Positions 1 to 12,569 of a DNA stretch of 64,000 bases are shown one piece after another. Within the stretch, counting starts at the first letter, position 1. Each line of letters opens with the position of its first letter. A model generated the notes under the pieces. The model was not told the DNA's origin, did no database searches, and saw only the letters and a list, made by a program, of their open reading frames with translations. Both the position numbers and the translations under genes were made by a program. Origin of the DNA: Spiroplasma alleghenense (GTDB taxonomy: Bacteria; Bacillota_I; Bacilli_A; Mycoplasmatales; Mycoplasmataceae); the NCBI RefSeq assembly GCF_003363775.1, contig NZ_CP031376.1:1240001-1304000 (forward strand), in the 5' to 3' direction.

Positions 1-225
1 AAGAGTTATTGTATCTGGTAGTTGTTTTTCTGAAATATTATTTCAGGGTTTAAAAGCCTCATAAATCTCGGTTTGAAAAATAACGATTGTTTCAGCAACG
101 AATTTATTAATTAAATTTGAGTAATCAAATCTTTCAGCCACATCGGGTTTTTTGCAAGAAACAACACCCAGAGGCATTGTAATTATTAGGCTGGAAGCCG
201 CTAAAATACTTAATAATTTTTTCAT
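1..225 (-). CDS. MOLPALP-like lipoprotein, N-terminal part (lipoprotein 1, cut by window edge)
   Basis: Only the first 75 codons lie in the window; the gene runs off the left edge. The signal MKKLLSILAASSLIITMPLGVVSC ends at a lipobox Cys, so a lipid-anchored surface protein is expected. The stretch is nearly identical to the start of the next gene (421-2280), one difference being Gly for Ala before VVSC, so the two are recent duplicates. The start is the ATG at 225; a TTG six bases upstream is in frame, but the Shine-Dalgarno (GAGGA) is correctly spaced for the ATG. Confidence 0.85.
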
Positions 226-256
226 ATCCAATCCTCACTCATTTTACTATTTAGTA

Positions 257-285
257 ATTATATCAAAAAAAATCACTAAATTCAA
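257..285 (-). promoter_or_regulatory. Promoter of lipoprotein 1, T8 in spacer
   Basis: On the minus strand TTGAAT (280-285), a 17-base spacer holding a run of eight T, and a perfect TATAAT (257-262). The homopolymer could slip, but the spacer is at its optimum here and in the sister gene. Confidence 0.7.
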
Positions 286-358
286 TTCAGCCAAATCCTA
301 AAATAGTGCAAAATTATTTTTTTGTAATCACTTAATTACAAATGGTTTAAATAAAAAA

Positions 359-395
359 AATTAATATTACTATAATTGAATGAGTAATATTAATT
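359..395 (-). terminator. Terminator of lipoprotein 2
   Basis: A 13-base-pair stem (AATTAATATTACT and its complement) is followed on the minus strand by a long T run, just past the stop codon at 421. Confidence 0.75.
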
Positions 396-420
396 TATCG
401 GTTAATAATAAATCATAATT

Positions 421-2280
421 CTAAATTAGCTTAAACATACTTCTTTCGTTCCAAAGATGTAAATATCTTTGTGAATCGTTGCTAATATAACTGTATTTAC
501 TGTCATACAAAAAATCAAATTCACTTCTAAAAGAAAAACTTGGTTTAAATTGGTTTTTTGCCCCCGAAGAAAATAGGTACGACTTTAGAACAAAACCATC
601 CATATATCCATTTTTTTTATTGCTCATTAAAAATACGCATTCCTCTTTAGGATTGGGATATACTGGAATTTTAAAATAGACTTTATTTGGTTGTTTGGCT
701 TCTGGTGTATCTTCGCCAGCTCCGGTTAAAATATATTTGTTTGTAAACATAGAGGTGAACTGTAAATCTTTTGAATATTCATTAGCTTCAGGATTTGCGG
801 CCATTAAGTCCTCTCCGTATTGTTCCCAATTCAATTCTTTATAAAGTTCTCAACTGAAAATGCCTTCAATTTTTTTCAAATAAAAATGCTGGTATTGAGG
901 ATTTTCATCCAAAGCTCTACCTTTTAGGCCAACAAAGGCTTTTTGATATTGGTAGGCATCATCGATAAATTTTTTGTATAAGTCACTTGTTGATGAATAA
1001 GATGTTACTTGACGGTAAACAATTTTTTGCTCTGGTAAATCATATTTTTGTCCTTCTAGATAATATGCCGCCCCAGATACATCTACTCCAAATAAGGCGA
1101 TTGTTTTTTTATCATTTTCCATATTTAAAGCAAATTTTGAACCCTGGCGTTCCAAGGCTCACTTAATTGCACTACCATCATTGGCAAAATTATAGTCCAA
1201 ATTATATGGATTTATAGCAAGAGCAATTGATGGATCCCTTTTACTTGCCGCAACCGCATTTTCTGTATATTGATCATTAAAAGCTGACACATGTGAAAAA
1301 AGTCAACTTTTTTCTGGATTATTAGTTTTAATGTTTGATAAAAATAATTCTTCACTAGCTCTATCTCCGCTTAAAGCTTTCAAAGCGGTTTTATATTGTG
1401 TAAATGGTGTAATACTTGCATTTTGATTTCCAAATATACTTTCAAATCTACCAGCATCACTAAATGAAGTTTTGTTTACATTCACTTTTGTTTCATTATA
1501 AACAATACTTGGATTTAGAGACGATGAAATATCCTCTGTACTAATAGCTGCAATTTTTTTACTCACAAAACTTAAAACATCACTATTTTTTTGTAAGTCT
1601 TCTGCAGTATTATCTAAGTCTCCTTTATCACCGATAAACGAATAGTCATTTGCTTGGGTTCCGTTGATTATATCATTATATCGATCACCGATTAATTTAG
1701 CTGCTCCTAAAATATCGGGTGACTCAAAAATATTAATAAAAGCAAAGGTTGTGGTTTTTTGAAAGTCATTATTGCCGTTTGAATCTTTATAAAAAATATC
1801 AGCTGACATTTCAATATTTAAAGTACAATTTTTGCCCTTAACCACTGGGGAAATGTTTTCAATTGTAATACCGTTTTTAAGCGGTGAAGCCTTATCAATT
1901 AAAATTGGTTGATAGTTAATATTTGAAGTGATTTCTTTATTTATTGATTTGTTGATTTCCCCAATATTAATTATTTTATAAATTTCATTGGAAACTTTTT
2001 TGTAATAAATTGATGAATGATCATTGAAATCATCTTCATGAGCGATTATTTCCTCAAGAGTCATTGTCTCTGGTAATTGTTTTTCTGAAATATTATTTCA
2101 TGGCTTAAAAGCTTCATAAATCTCGGTTTGAAAAATAACGATTGTTTCAGCAACAAATGTATTAATTAAATTTGAGTAATCAAATCTTTCAGCAACATCG
2201 GGTTTTTTGCAAGAAACAACAGCAAGAGGCATTGTAATTATTAGGCTTGAAGCCGCTAAAATACTTAATAATTTTTTCAT
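421..2280 (-). CDS. MOLPALP-like surface lipoprotein (lipoprotein 2)
   Basis: A 619-residue lipoprotein, and the first complete member of the family that dominates the window. Family features, shared by the genes below: a 23-24 residue signal ending in (A/S)C; an acidic EFDY-type segment right after it; a core block NxNYxPILIDxxSPLKxG near residue 130; a block (S)DxGNLxxTA near residue 215; an (I/L)A(L/V)FG/R strand about residue 390-410; and an FFSSG motif near the C-terminus. Here they read NINYQPILIDKASPLKNG, GDKGDLDNTA and IALFGVDV. Function is unknown; surface exposure and host or immune interaction are inferred from the anchor and the paralogy. The name MOLPALP is from recall. Several internal TGA codons must be Trp. 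Start is the ATG at 2280. Confidence 0.88.
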
Positions 2281-2311
2281 ATCCAATCCTCACTCATTTT
2301 ACTATTTAATA

Positions 2312-2340
2312 AGTATATCAAAAAAAATCACTAAATTCAA
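2312..2340 (-). promoter_or_regulatory. Promoter of lipoprotein 2, T8 in spacer
   Basis: TTGAAT (2335-2340), 17-base spacer containing eight T, and -10 TATACT (2312-2317), all on the minus strand. It matches the promoter of lipoprotein 1 except at the -10. Confidence 0.7.
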
Positions 2341-2486
2341 TTAATCAGAATCCTAAAATGACTCAATTTCTTACTATTTTAATTCATTAACGAAATTTAA
2401 ATTATAAGGACCAAAAGACTTTTGCTCTTAACTTATGAAATATTTTACAATAATAAGGTTAAAAAGTTTAAAAAATAGGTATAAAA

Positions 2487-2518
2487 AAACTTATCCCATA
2501 CATTACGGAATAAGTTTA
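2487..2518 (-). terminator. Terminator of ABC exporter gene
   Basis: AAACTTAT and its complement flank a short loop 20 bases past the exporter stop codon, followed by T-rich sequence on the minus strand. Confidence 0.7.
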
Positions 2519-2537
2519 CAGATATAATTTGATTTTT

Positions 2538-4478
2538 TTAATCCATTAGTCCAGCTTCATAAAGTTTTTTGAAGTGTCCTGGTTGTTTTTTTAGAGTTTC
2601 AAAGGTTCCGGTTTGAACAATTCCAGCACCATCGGCTCCTAAAACTATTATTTCGTCAGCATTTTTAATAGTACTCAATCTGTGAGCGATTGAAACTGTT
2701 GTTCTACCAACCATTAATAATTCAAGTTTTTCTTGAATTTCTTTTTCCACAATATTATCTAAAGCACTTGTAGCTTCATCTAAAATTAAAATTTGAGGAT
2801 CTTTTAAGAACATTCTTGCGATAATCATTCTTTGTTTTTGACCCCCAGATAACATAAATCCTCTTTCTCCAAGAATAGTATCATATCCATCTGGTCAAGT
2901 CATAATTAGTTCGTGTAACTCAGCTTTTTTACATGCTTCAATTACTTCTTCTTTGCTAGCATCAAATCTTCCATAAGAAACGTTGTCATAAACGTTTCCA
3001 TAAATAATTTGAGGATCTTGTTCTACATAACCAATATTGAAAAGGTAACTTGATAAATTAACATCTTTTAAATCAATTTTCTCATTTACCAAAATTTTTC
3101 CCTCAGTTGGGTCATAATATCTTAATAATAATCTTGAAATAGTTGATTTACCACTTCCTGTTTCACCAACAAAAGCGTAACTACGTCCTTTTTTAAAGGT
3201 GAAGTCAAATTTTGGTAATATTGTTTTTGTTGGTTTTTCTGGATAGGCAAATGATACACCTTTAAAAACAATATCTCCTTTTAAAGAGTCAATCACTATT
3301 CCATCTTGATAATGGGGATCCATTATTGAATTAGCTTTAATAGTTGAATCAACTCGAGTAGAAGCAACCGAAGCTTGTGCAATCCCAACTGATGCCATTA
3401 CAACTTGGAACAATGGTCCAGTCATAATTCCTTGTGCCATTGTAAATGAAGCAAAGGTTACAGCAAAGAAAGTTGCTCCTTCAGTTCCTGCGTTTCCATA
3501 TTTCAACATGGCAACTCCAATTGATATAAATTGAATAAAGCTGATTCCTGAAAATAATATTGTTATCATCAAAGCTTGTACTTTACCCATTTTTACAGAT
3601 TCTTTATAATATTTTTTATGTAGATCATAAAAACGATTAGTTTCATAATTTTCAGTTCCTGATGCTTTGATCAATCTAATTGCACCAATTCTATCAGTCA
3701 CATCACCATTGATATCAGTTACTACTTCTCTTACTTTTGTATAACGACGTTTTGTAAAAGCAAACGAAACTGCCATTGCTAATAATATTAAGAAGAACAT
3801 TCCCAATACACTTGCAGCCATTGTTGCTTCAAAAATAAACATCATAATTGAGGCACCAATCATTGTTAAAAAAGCATTAATTAAAGTTACAGGAACTTGA
3901 ACAGCTTGATCACCAACGATTTGGGTATCTGAAATTACTTTTGTAATAATTTCACCAATTTTTTTATCTGAATAATAAGAAATATCTTGACGAACCAATG
4001 ATTCTAAAGATAAGTTTCTTAAATCGATTTCAATTTTTTTACCCATTAAAACTGAGAAGTATTGCGAACCGTAACTAATTAACGCACTACCTGCAACGAT
4101 TGCCAAGGCAATTGCAAGGGTTGTTTGTCAGTGTAGACCTCAAAAGTCATCAACCACAAATTGTGGGTTATATTTCATCATGATATCTGTTGTCATTTGT
4201 CTAACCAATAAAGGTATGGCAATCGAACAGAGTACAGAAATTATTGATAAGACAATAATAATTGTTGCTAAAAAGGCTTCTTTTTTGAAATACCTAATTA
4301 CTAAAGGAAAGAAAGCGCCTTGAGGTCTTGCTAACTTGATATCTTTTTTAATCAATTTAGCAATTTCATTAGTGTGTTCTTTATCACTAATGATCTTATT
4401 TTCCAATTTTTCATTTAATATTTCAAAATCCTTACGAATTTCTTTATTTTTGAATTCGTGATTTTGTATTTTACTCAT
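2538..4478 (-). CDS. ABC exporter, fused membrane domain and ATPase (MdlB/MsbA type)
   Basis: A 646-residue half-transporter: hydrophobic segments of an ABC type 1 exporter domain in the first 350 residues, then one nucleotide-binding domain with Walker A GETGSGKS, signature LSGGQKQR, Walker [13 protein letters not shown] and a switch His in SIAHRLST. It would work as a dimer, with itself or a second half-transporter, and export a lipid, peptide or drug; the substrate cannot be told. It stands alone between lipoprotein genes on the same strand. Two in-frame TGA codons encode Trp. ATG at 4478 has a good AGGAG ahead of it. Confidence 0.9.
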
Positions 4479-4612
4479 ATTTTTACTCCTTCTGCGTATA
4501 ATTGTATACTAAAAGATATGAATAATTAATAATAATTTCAAAACTATAAGTGTTATTAAAAATATGACTATTAATAATAAGAATATAACTTAAAAGATTT
4601 ATAAAATTAAAA

Positions 4613-6463
4613 CTAATCTATCAACTTAAAGTTTGAACCTTTACCAAATTCTTGATTTTGAAAATGATAGAAAAATTCAGAATAGAACCTGTTTGTCCCG
4701 TTGAACTTTCCATTATAAAGCGAAGCGGTTGTGGTTGTTCTTCTGTGTATTGCCTGAACAGAAATTCTTTTACTTACCATTTGATAATTGTCATCGTAAG
4801 TGTTTTTATTATAAAAATAAACACCTCCAGCATCATCAATTTTAAAGTATTCCCCAAATCTGTTACCAGAACCCCCATAAATTCAATAAGCATTGACAAA
4901 ATCAATAATGTCTGGATTTTTTAAGGCTGCATCTTCATAAGCTGTTTCAAAAATGGTTTCAAAATATTGATTACTTTCAGTTAAAATAAATTCATCTGTT
5001 TTTAGTTCAGCTAAATTTTTTGGTTTTTTAAAGAATGCGAAATCCAAACTTTCATATTGCGCCTTCACTTTATCCATTTGAAAAAACTCTCTTTGAAAAT
5101 CAATATTTGCAGTAATAAATTTTTCAAGAAGTTCTCGAGAACCCGAATAAGTCGTAGTTTGCTTACTAATAAAAAATGTTTTTGGTAGGGCAATCTCCAA
5201 AGGTGTTCCTGATAAATTTTTAAACTCTAGTTTAGCATCATTAATATAAGTTGGAACTACCCCAATTACTCCTTCATCCACTGTAGAATCTAGCATAAAC
5301 TTTGAGTTTTCTTTTTCAATCAGTTCAAGTAATTTATTGGCATTGTAATCATTTTTTTTGTAAAGAAAGAACTCTAAAATATAAATGTTAAAAATTTTAC
5401 CGTATTGAGTGTCACCATTAATTTGTTCAGTTACTCAGTCGTTTTCATAAGAAACGGTTCAAATGTTTTGGGTGTCATCAGAAATTGCGGTTACCAAATT
5501 CTTAATATCCTCTCCACCATTTAGCATAGCAGCTCTTAACATTTCATTTTGTTCTTCCTCGTTAGCTCATCAGTAAGTTTGACTACCAGTATCTGCAAAA
5601 ATAGAATTTGCCGCGACCCCTTGCGCTAATCCTGAACCTGACTTAAATTTTAAATTTTTAAAATTACTATTATTTTGATTTTCAGCTTCTTCACTTATAA
5701 CTTCTGAAAATATTTCCTCGTAATTTGAATTGTTTTTAATATCTTCAAGAATTTTATCCGAACCTCCAGCATTACTTTTGAATGCAAAATCAGAAGCTCT
5801 GCTCTCTTGAACTTGGTTAGTAACTTGATCGGCAAATTCCTCAATTTCATTTGCATCAGGTATTTCATCATTTTCTGCAATATAGTTTATTAAAATATTT
5901 GTTTTTAGTGTTTCATAAATTTTTTCATTAGCATTATCTAGAATTTCAATTTGAGTCTCTAAACCAAGATGCAGGGCAATAATCATATCTTCTTGGTTAA
6001 CTAACTGAATCTTACTTATTTCAAATCCTTGAGTAAAAGGATTTTTTCCATCAACTAAGATAGGTTTGTAATTTACATTTGATAATATTTCGGTTTGAAC
6101 TGCATTTAAAAATACTTGTCAATTAATTCTATCTCTTAACTCCGAACTAATTTCTTTAAAGGCAGTAGTTTTTGAATTTAATTCTAAGGTCTGATTTTTT
6201 TCGCTCAAACTTAGCATTTTACTTCAAGTAGAGTATTTAAAAACTTCATTTGATTTAGGTTCAGATAAGTAAAAAATATCTTTAAAATCATTATTAATAT
6301 TCTGATTAAGTGCTAACTGCAACTTTTCAATTAATTCTTTTCTAATCTCGTCAAAATCGTATTCATTTTTCTCTTCAATTTTTTTGGGACTACAAGAAAT
6401 AACACTTAGAGGTGTTGTTATAGTTAAAGTTGAAGCTGCTAAAATACTAAGTAATTTTTTCAT
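4613..6463 (-). CDS. MOLPALP-like lipoprotein, divergent member (lipoprotein 3)
   Basis: 616 residues. The lipobox is LSVISC, followed by SPKKIEEKNEYDFD rather than the KKKVNPN type of the later genes. The core block (NVNYKPILVDGKNPF) is recognisable but diverged, so this is one of the more distant members. Start is the ATG at 6463; an in-frame ATG 57 bases upstream would put a cytosolic-looking extension before the signal and is rejected. No hairpin terminator was found between its stop (TAG, 4613) and the ABC gene start. Confidence 0.85.
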
Positions 6464-6508
6464 GTTAATTTCTCCTTTTTTGTTCACGAATTGGTTTATA
6501 TTTAAATA

Positions 6509-6517
6509 ATTATAACA
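6509..6517 (-). promoter_or_regulatory. Extended -10 of lipoprotein 3
   Basis: TGTTATAAT on the minus strand is an extended -10 (TGn-TATAAT). No good -35 lies at 17 bases, and there is no TA tract, so this gene is outside the switch set. Confidence 0.5.
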
Positions 6518-6585
6518 CATATAAGTTTATTAAATTATCAACATAACTATTCTTTTTATATAAATATTTTAAGCATTTAGGCATT

Positions 6586-6614
6586 AAAAAGAGGTGAATG
6601 AATCACCTCTTTTT
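6586..6614 (-). terminator. Terminator of lipoprotein 4
   Basis: A 12-base-pair perfect stem (AAAAAGAGGTGA and complement) with a 5-base loop, just past the stop at 6622. Confidence 0.85.
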
Positions 6615-6621
6615 AACGTTT

Positions 6622-8409
6622 TTAATTGGTGAATTTAAGTTTTAAAACCGAGGTCTGACTACTTAAATATTCTTTATAGTTTTCAGCATCAAATGATCCG
6701 GGATTTCCACGATTAAATCTTTGAAAGTCCAAATTTGGTTGACCTGGATGATTTATTAAATCTGGAAACATTGAAGTGAATAAAGTTGAAATATTAATTC
6801 CCGCACCTTTACCATTGTTGTTGTTTCAAATGAAAATGTCAAAGTCATCACTAATGTAAACATTAGTTTGTAGAGTAATTCAATTAGTTCCATTTCGAGC
6901 TGCAATTATTGGGGAAAAATTAAATCTTTGGTTATGTACGTTTGCCTTTGAATTAGCTTTTACTAATTCTGCTCATGGAAAACTTGAATAATTAAATAAT
7001 TTGCCCGCTAATTCCTCTTTTTTTCAGTTTTGAGCTGCTTGTAAATTAAAAAGGTACTCATCGGGTTTGCTATCATCTCAACTGATTGATAAGAAATTTT
7101 TTTGAAAATTTCAAGAATCTTTAATGAAATCATTGTAGTAATCAAGGGTATTAAGGTTTGAAATTTCTTGTTTAACAAAAATTGTTCCATCACTAAAAGC
7201 AAACTCAGAATCAGCAAGACTAAATTTCAATCCATTTAAATAGTATCCATAAACAGATATCATGTTTGCATCTTTTTCTTTATCAACTTCAAATTGCGAT
7301 CCTGAGCTTGATTTTAATTTCTCTAAAATTGTGCTAATCGAGAAGTTGTAATGCAACGCATATTGATTTAATCCTAAAGATATTTTTGCCCCATTTTCAA
7401 TTGCTTGAGTTGCTTCACTTAGTTCTTCAATAGTTTCGTCTTCTTCAATTGTCAATCATTCACCATTATTTCCACTTATATTTTCTAGTAAAGTTTTTTC
7501 AGCTTCTTTATTTCCCTTCAAGGCTGAAATAAAAGTGTTATACGGTTCCTTGTTATTGTTATCCATAAATGAATTATAATAAACACCAGTTCCAGCATGT
7601 ACCAAAGCATTTTGAACAGTTTTTAATTTCATACTTTGATCGATTATTTTTACATCAGCAGTTTGAAGTGACTTAGCTTCACTTTTTAAAAAATTTATTA
7701 TTTGATCGTCTTCTGTAATGTCGATTGCATTTTGATTAGTATTTCCTGAATCTGATAAAAAAGTAATTTGGTTAGCAATTTTTTTATTTATTAAATCATG
7801 AAATTCATCGTTCACTTCTTGAGCTTTTTGCAAAATTTCTTCTTCATCAAAAATGTTAATATCTACAAATGTTGAAATTGGCTCAATAATTTTTTCTTCA
7901 CTTTCATCTTTTAAATAAATTGCTGAGGAAATTTTAATATTAAAAGTAATAGCAGAACTTTGAACTTTTAAAGCAACCTCTTCAACCTCAATTCCACTTT
8001 TAAGAGGCGAATTTTTATCGATTAAGATAGAATTGTAGTTAATGTTACTCAACACATCATCCTTGATTGATTTATTAATAATATCCCTTGGGATCAAATC
8101 AGAAATTCAAGCTTTGGTTTCTTCGTATACTTTTCCATCATGATTATCAAACTCTTCTTGAGCATTTTTTATTATTTGTAAATCAAGCTCTGTTGGTAAA
8201 ACATCTTGCATAACAAATTTATACTCATCAAATTTTTGTGCAATGTCTGACTTAAAAATCGTTGTTACATTGGCAATGAAATCATTAATCAGTTTTGCAA
8301 AATCAAATTCATCAGCAACTGGGGGCATTTTTTTGCCACAGGCAATAACACTTAGAGGTGAGGCGACCACCATTGTCGCTGTTGCTAAAATTGTTAATAG
8401 TTTTTTCAT
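6622..8409 (-). CDS. MOLPALP-like lipoprotein (lipoprotein 4)
   Basis: 595 residues, lipobox LSVIAC. Core block NINYNSILIDKNSPLKSG and a C-terminal end LKLKFTN that resembles lipoproteins 9, 13 and 14. The region from 6622 to 7110 is open only if TGA is Trp. Start ATG at 8409 follows a strong AAAGGGGTGG. The promoter is not of the TA type. Confidence 0.87.
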
Positions 8410-8433
8410 ATTTCCACCCCTTTATTTTTTCAT

Positions 8434-8461
8434 ATTATAAGTGTTTTTATTTATAAATCAA
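8434..8461 (-). promoter_or_regulatory. Fixed promoter of lipoprotein 4
   Basis: TTGATT (8456-8461), 16-base non-repetitive spacer and TATAAT (8434-8439) on the minus strand. There is no repeat to slip, so expression should be constitutive with respect to the TA switch. Confidence 0.75.
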
Positions 8462-8521
8462 GCAATTTTAGTGAAAATTTATAAAAAATAAGGTAAAAAC
8501 AAAAAATGAAAATGAAAAAAA

Positions 8522-8559
8522 TCAGCTTAGAGGAGTCTTTTTAGTTCCCTCTAAGCTGA
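8522..8559 (-). terminator. Terminator of lipoprotein 5
   Basis: Twelve-base-pair perfect GC-containing stem (TCAGCTTAGAGG and complement), loop of 14 bases, T run on the minus strand side. Confidence 0.9.
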
Positions 8560-8605
8560 CAATTCTTTGTATTTTTAAAGTTATTTTATTATTTTAATCT
8601 TGATT

Positions 8606-10546
8606 TTATAAACCAAAGTTAAAAAGCATTTTTCGACCATTTACAATATATCTTGATGTGCCACCTTCAAAACAAACAAGATCTCCCCTTTTACCAAAAG
8701 AAAAGTAAGTTTTTGAAGAGTTGAATTTTAATCCCGAAGAAAAGAAATAGGTTCTAAATTCTGGAGTGGATAAATTTCCTGTGACAAAGTCTATGGGGGC
8801 TGCTATTGCAAATGGGTAAGACTCAAAATTGCCGCCCAGAAATGTAGGGTTCGAATTCAAAATCATTGACGAAAAACTGCTATATCCCAAATTATTTCCT
8901 GAAGAAAAATCTGAAGACTCTATAAATTTTAAGTTTTGGTTGCTTTCTTCTTCTACTTTTAACTCTATTGAACGCTTAATTGTTTCTTGATATTTATAAG
9001 TAGTATTTTTATGGTTTTGGATTATATAATCTTCAACCTCCCCTTTGGCATCTATTACATAATAGCGGTGTTTTCTACCTCAATCTTCTCAGTTATAGGT
9101 ATTGTTATCCTTCAAAGTTATTTCCCCTTCAAGATCATTTAATAAATAACTTTGTTGAAATTCAATTGCCGCTCTAAGAAATTCTTCATAAAGCAATTTA
9201 GTATTATTAAAAGTGGTGTTTTGCTTTATTGGCACAAAAAATGTGTCGAGTTCTATTTTTGTTAATTCTGATAAATTTTTTATTTCAACCTCGGATTTAG
9301 AAAATTCAGCTCCATAAACTGCGATTGATTTAAAATCAATTTTTTCATCAATTTTAAATTCATAGCCACTGTTCTTAACTCGTTTTTCAAAATCACTAGA
9401 TAAAATATTTTCAGCCAAGTTATAGTGATTGATTGCTTCTGAAACTACAATATCAGAATTATTAGATATTTTTTCTACGATTTTAATTGGAAGTTGGTGA
9501 TCAACTCATTTTTGGCCTGGTTCAGTTATTTTTTTAATGAATTTTTCATTAGCTCCTTTTTCTTTGCTTAAGACCGGCTTCATTAACTCATCTCATCAAT
9601 CTGGATAAGAATAGTCTTGATAATAATAATCATTGGAATTATTATCTTCATGTTCTGGATCTCAATTCTCTTGAATTTCTAAACTATAATTAAACTTAGT
9701 ATTTGCAATGGAACCATCTTGGGTTAATTTTTGATTGACTGCAAACTTATGATTTTCAGTTTTTATTTCAAATTTAGAATTTGTGTTGGTTTTTTCAATG
9801 ACTTCTTGAACTTGGTTTTCTATTATTTTTTTGTCAATTATATCTTGGGCATTTGTTTTTAAATTACCAGAATCTTGTTCATAAAGGAATCCATTAGATG
9901 CTTGGGAAATTCCTTTTCTTATTGAGTCATTTAAGGACTTAATTTCATTTGCTAAATCCACTGATTCAAAAATATTGAAAGTTCATCGAAAAGAAATCGC
10001 TTCATTTTGAAAGTCACCTTTTTCGTTTACTACCAACTTTAGATTGGCAATATAGTCAAAACTCAAAGAAACAATTTCTGATTGAGTTTTAATAGCGATA
10101 TTATTTAATTCATATGATTGAAAAGGATTGCCAATCCCTTGGATGACTGGTTTGTAGTTTAATTGATTGACAATTTCATCGTTAATTTCCTTATTGAGTT
10201 TATTAAAATCAATAATACTATTGATATCTTTACTAATTGCTTTAAAAAAGTCAGAATTAGAATCTTTTAAATCTGGATTTTCATCTTGTCCTGCAATGTT
10301 TTCTAGCCTAATAAAATCAAAGGTATTTATAGCGTCTTCATCGGCCATATTTTTATAATTACCAAAATCTTCATCTAAATTGCGGTAAAAAATCTCCGAA
10401 GCTTTATCCATTAATTCATTTTTTAATGCTTGATAATCAAATTCATCGCTTATATTTGGATTTACCTTCTTTTTACATGCCACCACACTTAATGGTGCTG
10501 CAACCACCAAAGTGGTTGCCCCCAGTATAGCTAATAATTTTTTCAT
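8606..10546 (-). CDS. MOLPALP-like lipoprotein, phase-variable type (lipoprotein 5)
   Basis: 646 residues, the longest member here. Signal ends LSVVAC followed by KKKVNPN, the commonest mature N-terminus in the array. The core block is altered (NYKPVIQGIGNPF) and the extra length lies in the middle and C-terminal regions. Start ATG 10546 with AAGGAG. The promoter has nine TA units, which places the -10 15 bases from the -35, so the gene is predicted weak or off in this clone. Confidence 0.86.
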
Positions 10547-10582
10547 AATTGTTTCTCCTTATAGTTTTATTTATCTATACCT

Positions 10583-10609
10583 AGTATATATATATATATA
10601 TAAAGTCAA
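10583..10609 (-). promoter_or_regulatory. TA-tract promoter of lipoprotein 5: (TA)9, spacer 15
   Basis: -35 TTGACT at 10604-10609; -10 TATACT at 10583-10588, made by the last two TA units plus CT. Nine TA units leave a 15-base spacer, two short of optimum. Confidence 0.75.
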
Positions 10610-10685
10610 TTAGGGAAGGGTTTTTGGTTTTGCAATATTTTTATAAAAATTAGATTTATCAATTTGTAAGTTAAGTATAAAAAAA

Positions 10686-10710
10686 ATCACTCAATGATTC
10701 ATTGAGTGAT
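10686..10710 (-). terminator. Terminator of lipoprotein 6
   Basis: ATCACTCAAT stem with its complement, loop of five bases, T run beyond it on the minus strand. Confidence 0.85.
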
Positions 10711-10749
10711 TTTTTAAGATAAATTCAATTTATTATTTTCTATTATTGT

Positions 10750-12537
10750 TTAGTCTTTTAGTTTTCAAGCAGAAATAGTCTCATTGACTGTTATAACTCT
10801 AAAATCATTTCGGTATTGCAAGCTAAAGTCAGTTTTTGAAGCATTGTTCTTATAGATTAACCCGGATGAAAAAAATCAAGTTCTGAGTCTAAAAGAATAT
10901 TTTGTATTTGAAAGATCTTTGTAAAAATATAAATCATTATTTTTATTAAAAGAAATAAATTTGAATGGCGAGTTACTCCATGCGGCTGAATCAGAAACAT
11001 TAATAGTCAAATCCAGATCAACCAAATACTTTGTTGCTTCTGGATTTGCCTCTAAAAGTTGTTCTAAACCTTCATTTGCAGGAATGGGGGTGGTTGGCTC
11101 AATTGTTTTTCAAGCATCCGGTCTATTTATATAGAAAAAAAAGTTTGGGTTATCTTCTTGAACTAAGTTATCGTTGAAACCTAACATTTGCTTCTGAAAG
11201 TCAAACGAATCTTGAACAAATTTTTTATAAAGTTCTATTGTATTAGTGAATGGTAGTTGTTTGATGACAATTTGCTCTGTTGGTAATTCATATTTTTTTC
11301 CAGAATACTCAAAATAAATATCATCAATATTAGCTCTAAACAAGGCAATGTAATTTCTCTCATCACTTTCATCATCTAACTCTAATTTAAAATTAGAATT
11401 TTTTAAACTATTTTTAAAAGCAGAACTTTTTTGTAAATTAAAATTCAAATTAAATGAATTAAAGACTTCTGCAAAATCATTGTATTGAGCTGATAATTCT
11501 TCGATATTTTTAACAAATCTTTTGGCTTCGTTTACTTGCCAAGTCGAACCATTCTTGCTGCACTCTTCAATAAATTTCTCTTCAGCTTGCTCATCTCCTC
11601 TTAAAGCTAATTTCAAGGTTTCAATTGCATCTTTATTTCCAAAGTTACCACCTTCTCAATACCATTTAGCAGATGTAGCATTTACAGATCCGTCTATTAT
11701 GTCGTCCTTGTTCGTGTTAATTAAAAAATCATTATTGAATTTAGTTTTGCCATCAATGTTATCTAATATTGATTCAATTTGGTTGTAAATTTCTTTGCCT
11801 TCATTCCTATCATTGATTGATTGGGAACTATTTTCTAAATTACCCTTGTCGCTTGTATATACAAAACTATTCGCATTTTCTTCGGTATTTAAGGCATTTT
11901 GATAATCGTTTTTAATTTTATTTAATTCTTCTGCTGAAGGTTTATTTAAAATTGTAATTGAAGTTTTAAAATTGTTTAATGAATCATTTTGAGTTTCTTG
12001 TCTTTCATTTAGGTAGTAAAAATTTGCTCCAATGCTAATAATAACCTTTATATCTTTGGTTTCAAGATCTTCTTTGACCTCAAGACTTTGTATATAATAA
12101 CCATCTTTTAATGGACTTTTACCCGAAACTAAAATTGGTTTGTAGTTGATGTTTGTTAAAATAAGACTGTTTATTTCAGCTTCTACTTTATTTCAATTAA
12201 TAATTTTATTAATACTTTCTTGAACTTCTTTTGATTCGGGTGAGTTTAGTTTTGAGATTTCTTCTTGGTTGGATCTAAATCAAACAATGTCATTTTTTCC
12301 AAATGGATATTCTGCACCGTTATCTCCACCATTTTCGTCAACAAAAAAGTAATCATCAAAATCATTTTTTAAATTAGAGTCAAAGATTTGTTGCACCGAA
12401 TTTCTTAATTCTTGTTGCAAAGCTTGGTAATCAAACTCGTTGTCAATGTCAGTTTTGGTTTTTTTACAAGCCACTACACTTAGTGGGGTTGATATTACCA
12501 TGGTACTTGTTGCTAAAATAGTAAGTAATTTTTTCAT
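10750..12537 (-). CDS. MOLPALP-like lipoprotein (lipoprotein 6)
   Basis: 595 residues. With lipoproteins 7 and 8 it forms a tight subgroup: after the lipobox all three carry CKKTKTDIDNEFDYQALQQ and share long C-terminal stretches (IEPTTPIPA, LLEANPEATKYLVD). The core block is NYKPILVSGKSPLKDG. The start is the ATG at 12537, the one preceded by AAGGAG; an in-frame ATG 24 bases upstream would lie ahead of this ribosome site. Confidence 0.88.
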
Positions 12538-12569
12538 TTTGTTCTCCTTGAAATTTGGCATATATACTT

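Noticed and set aside
4652-4924. Plus-strand open frame of 90 codons opposite lipoprotein 3
   Set aside because: It lies over the C-terminal coding part of lipoprotein 3, has no ribosome site and no family features; a shadow of the real gene.
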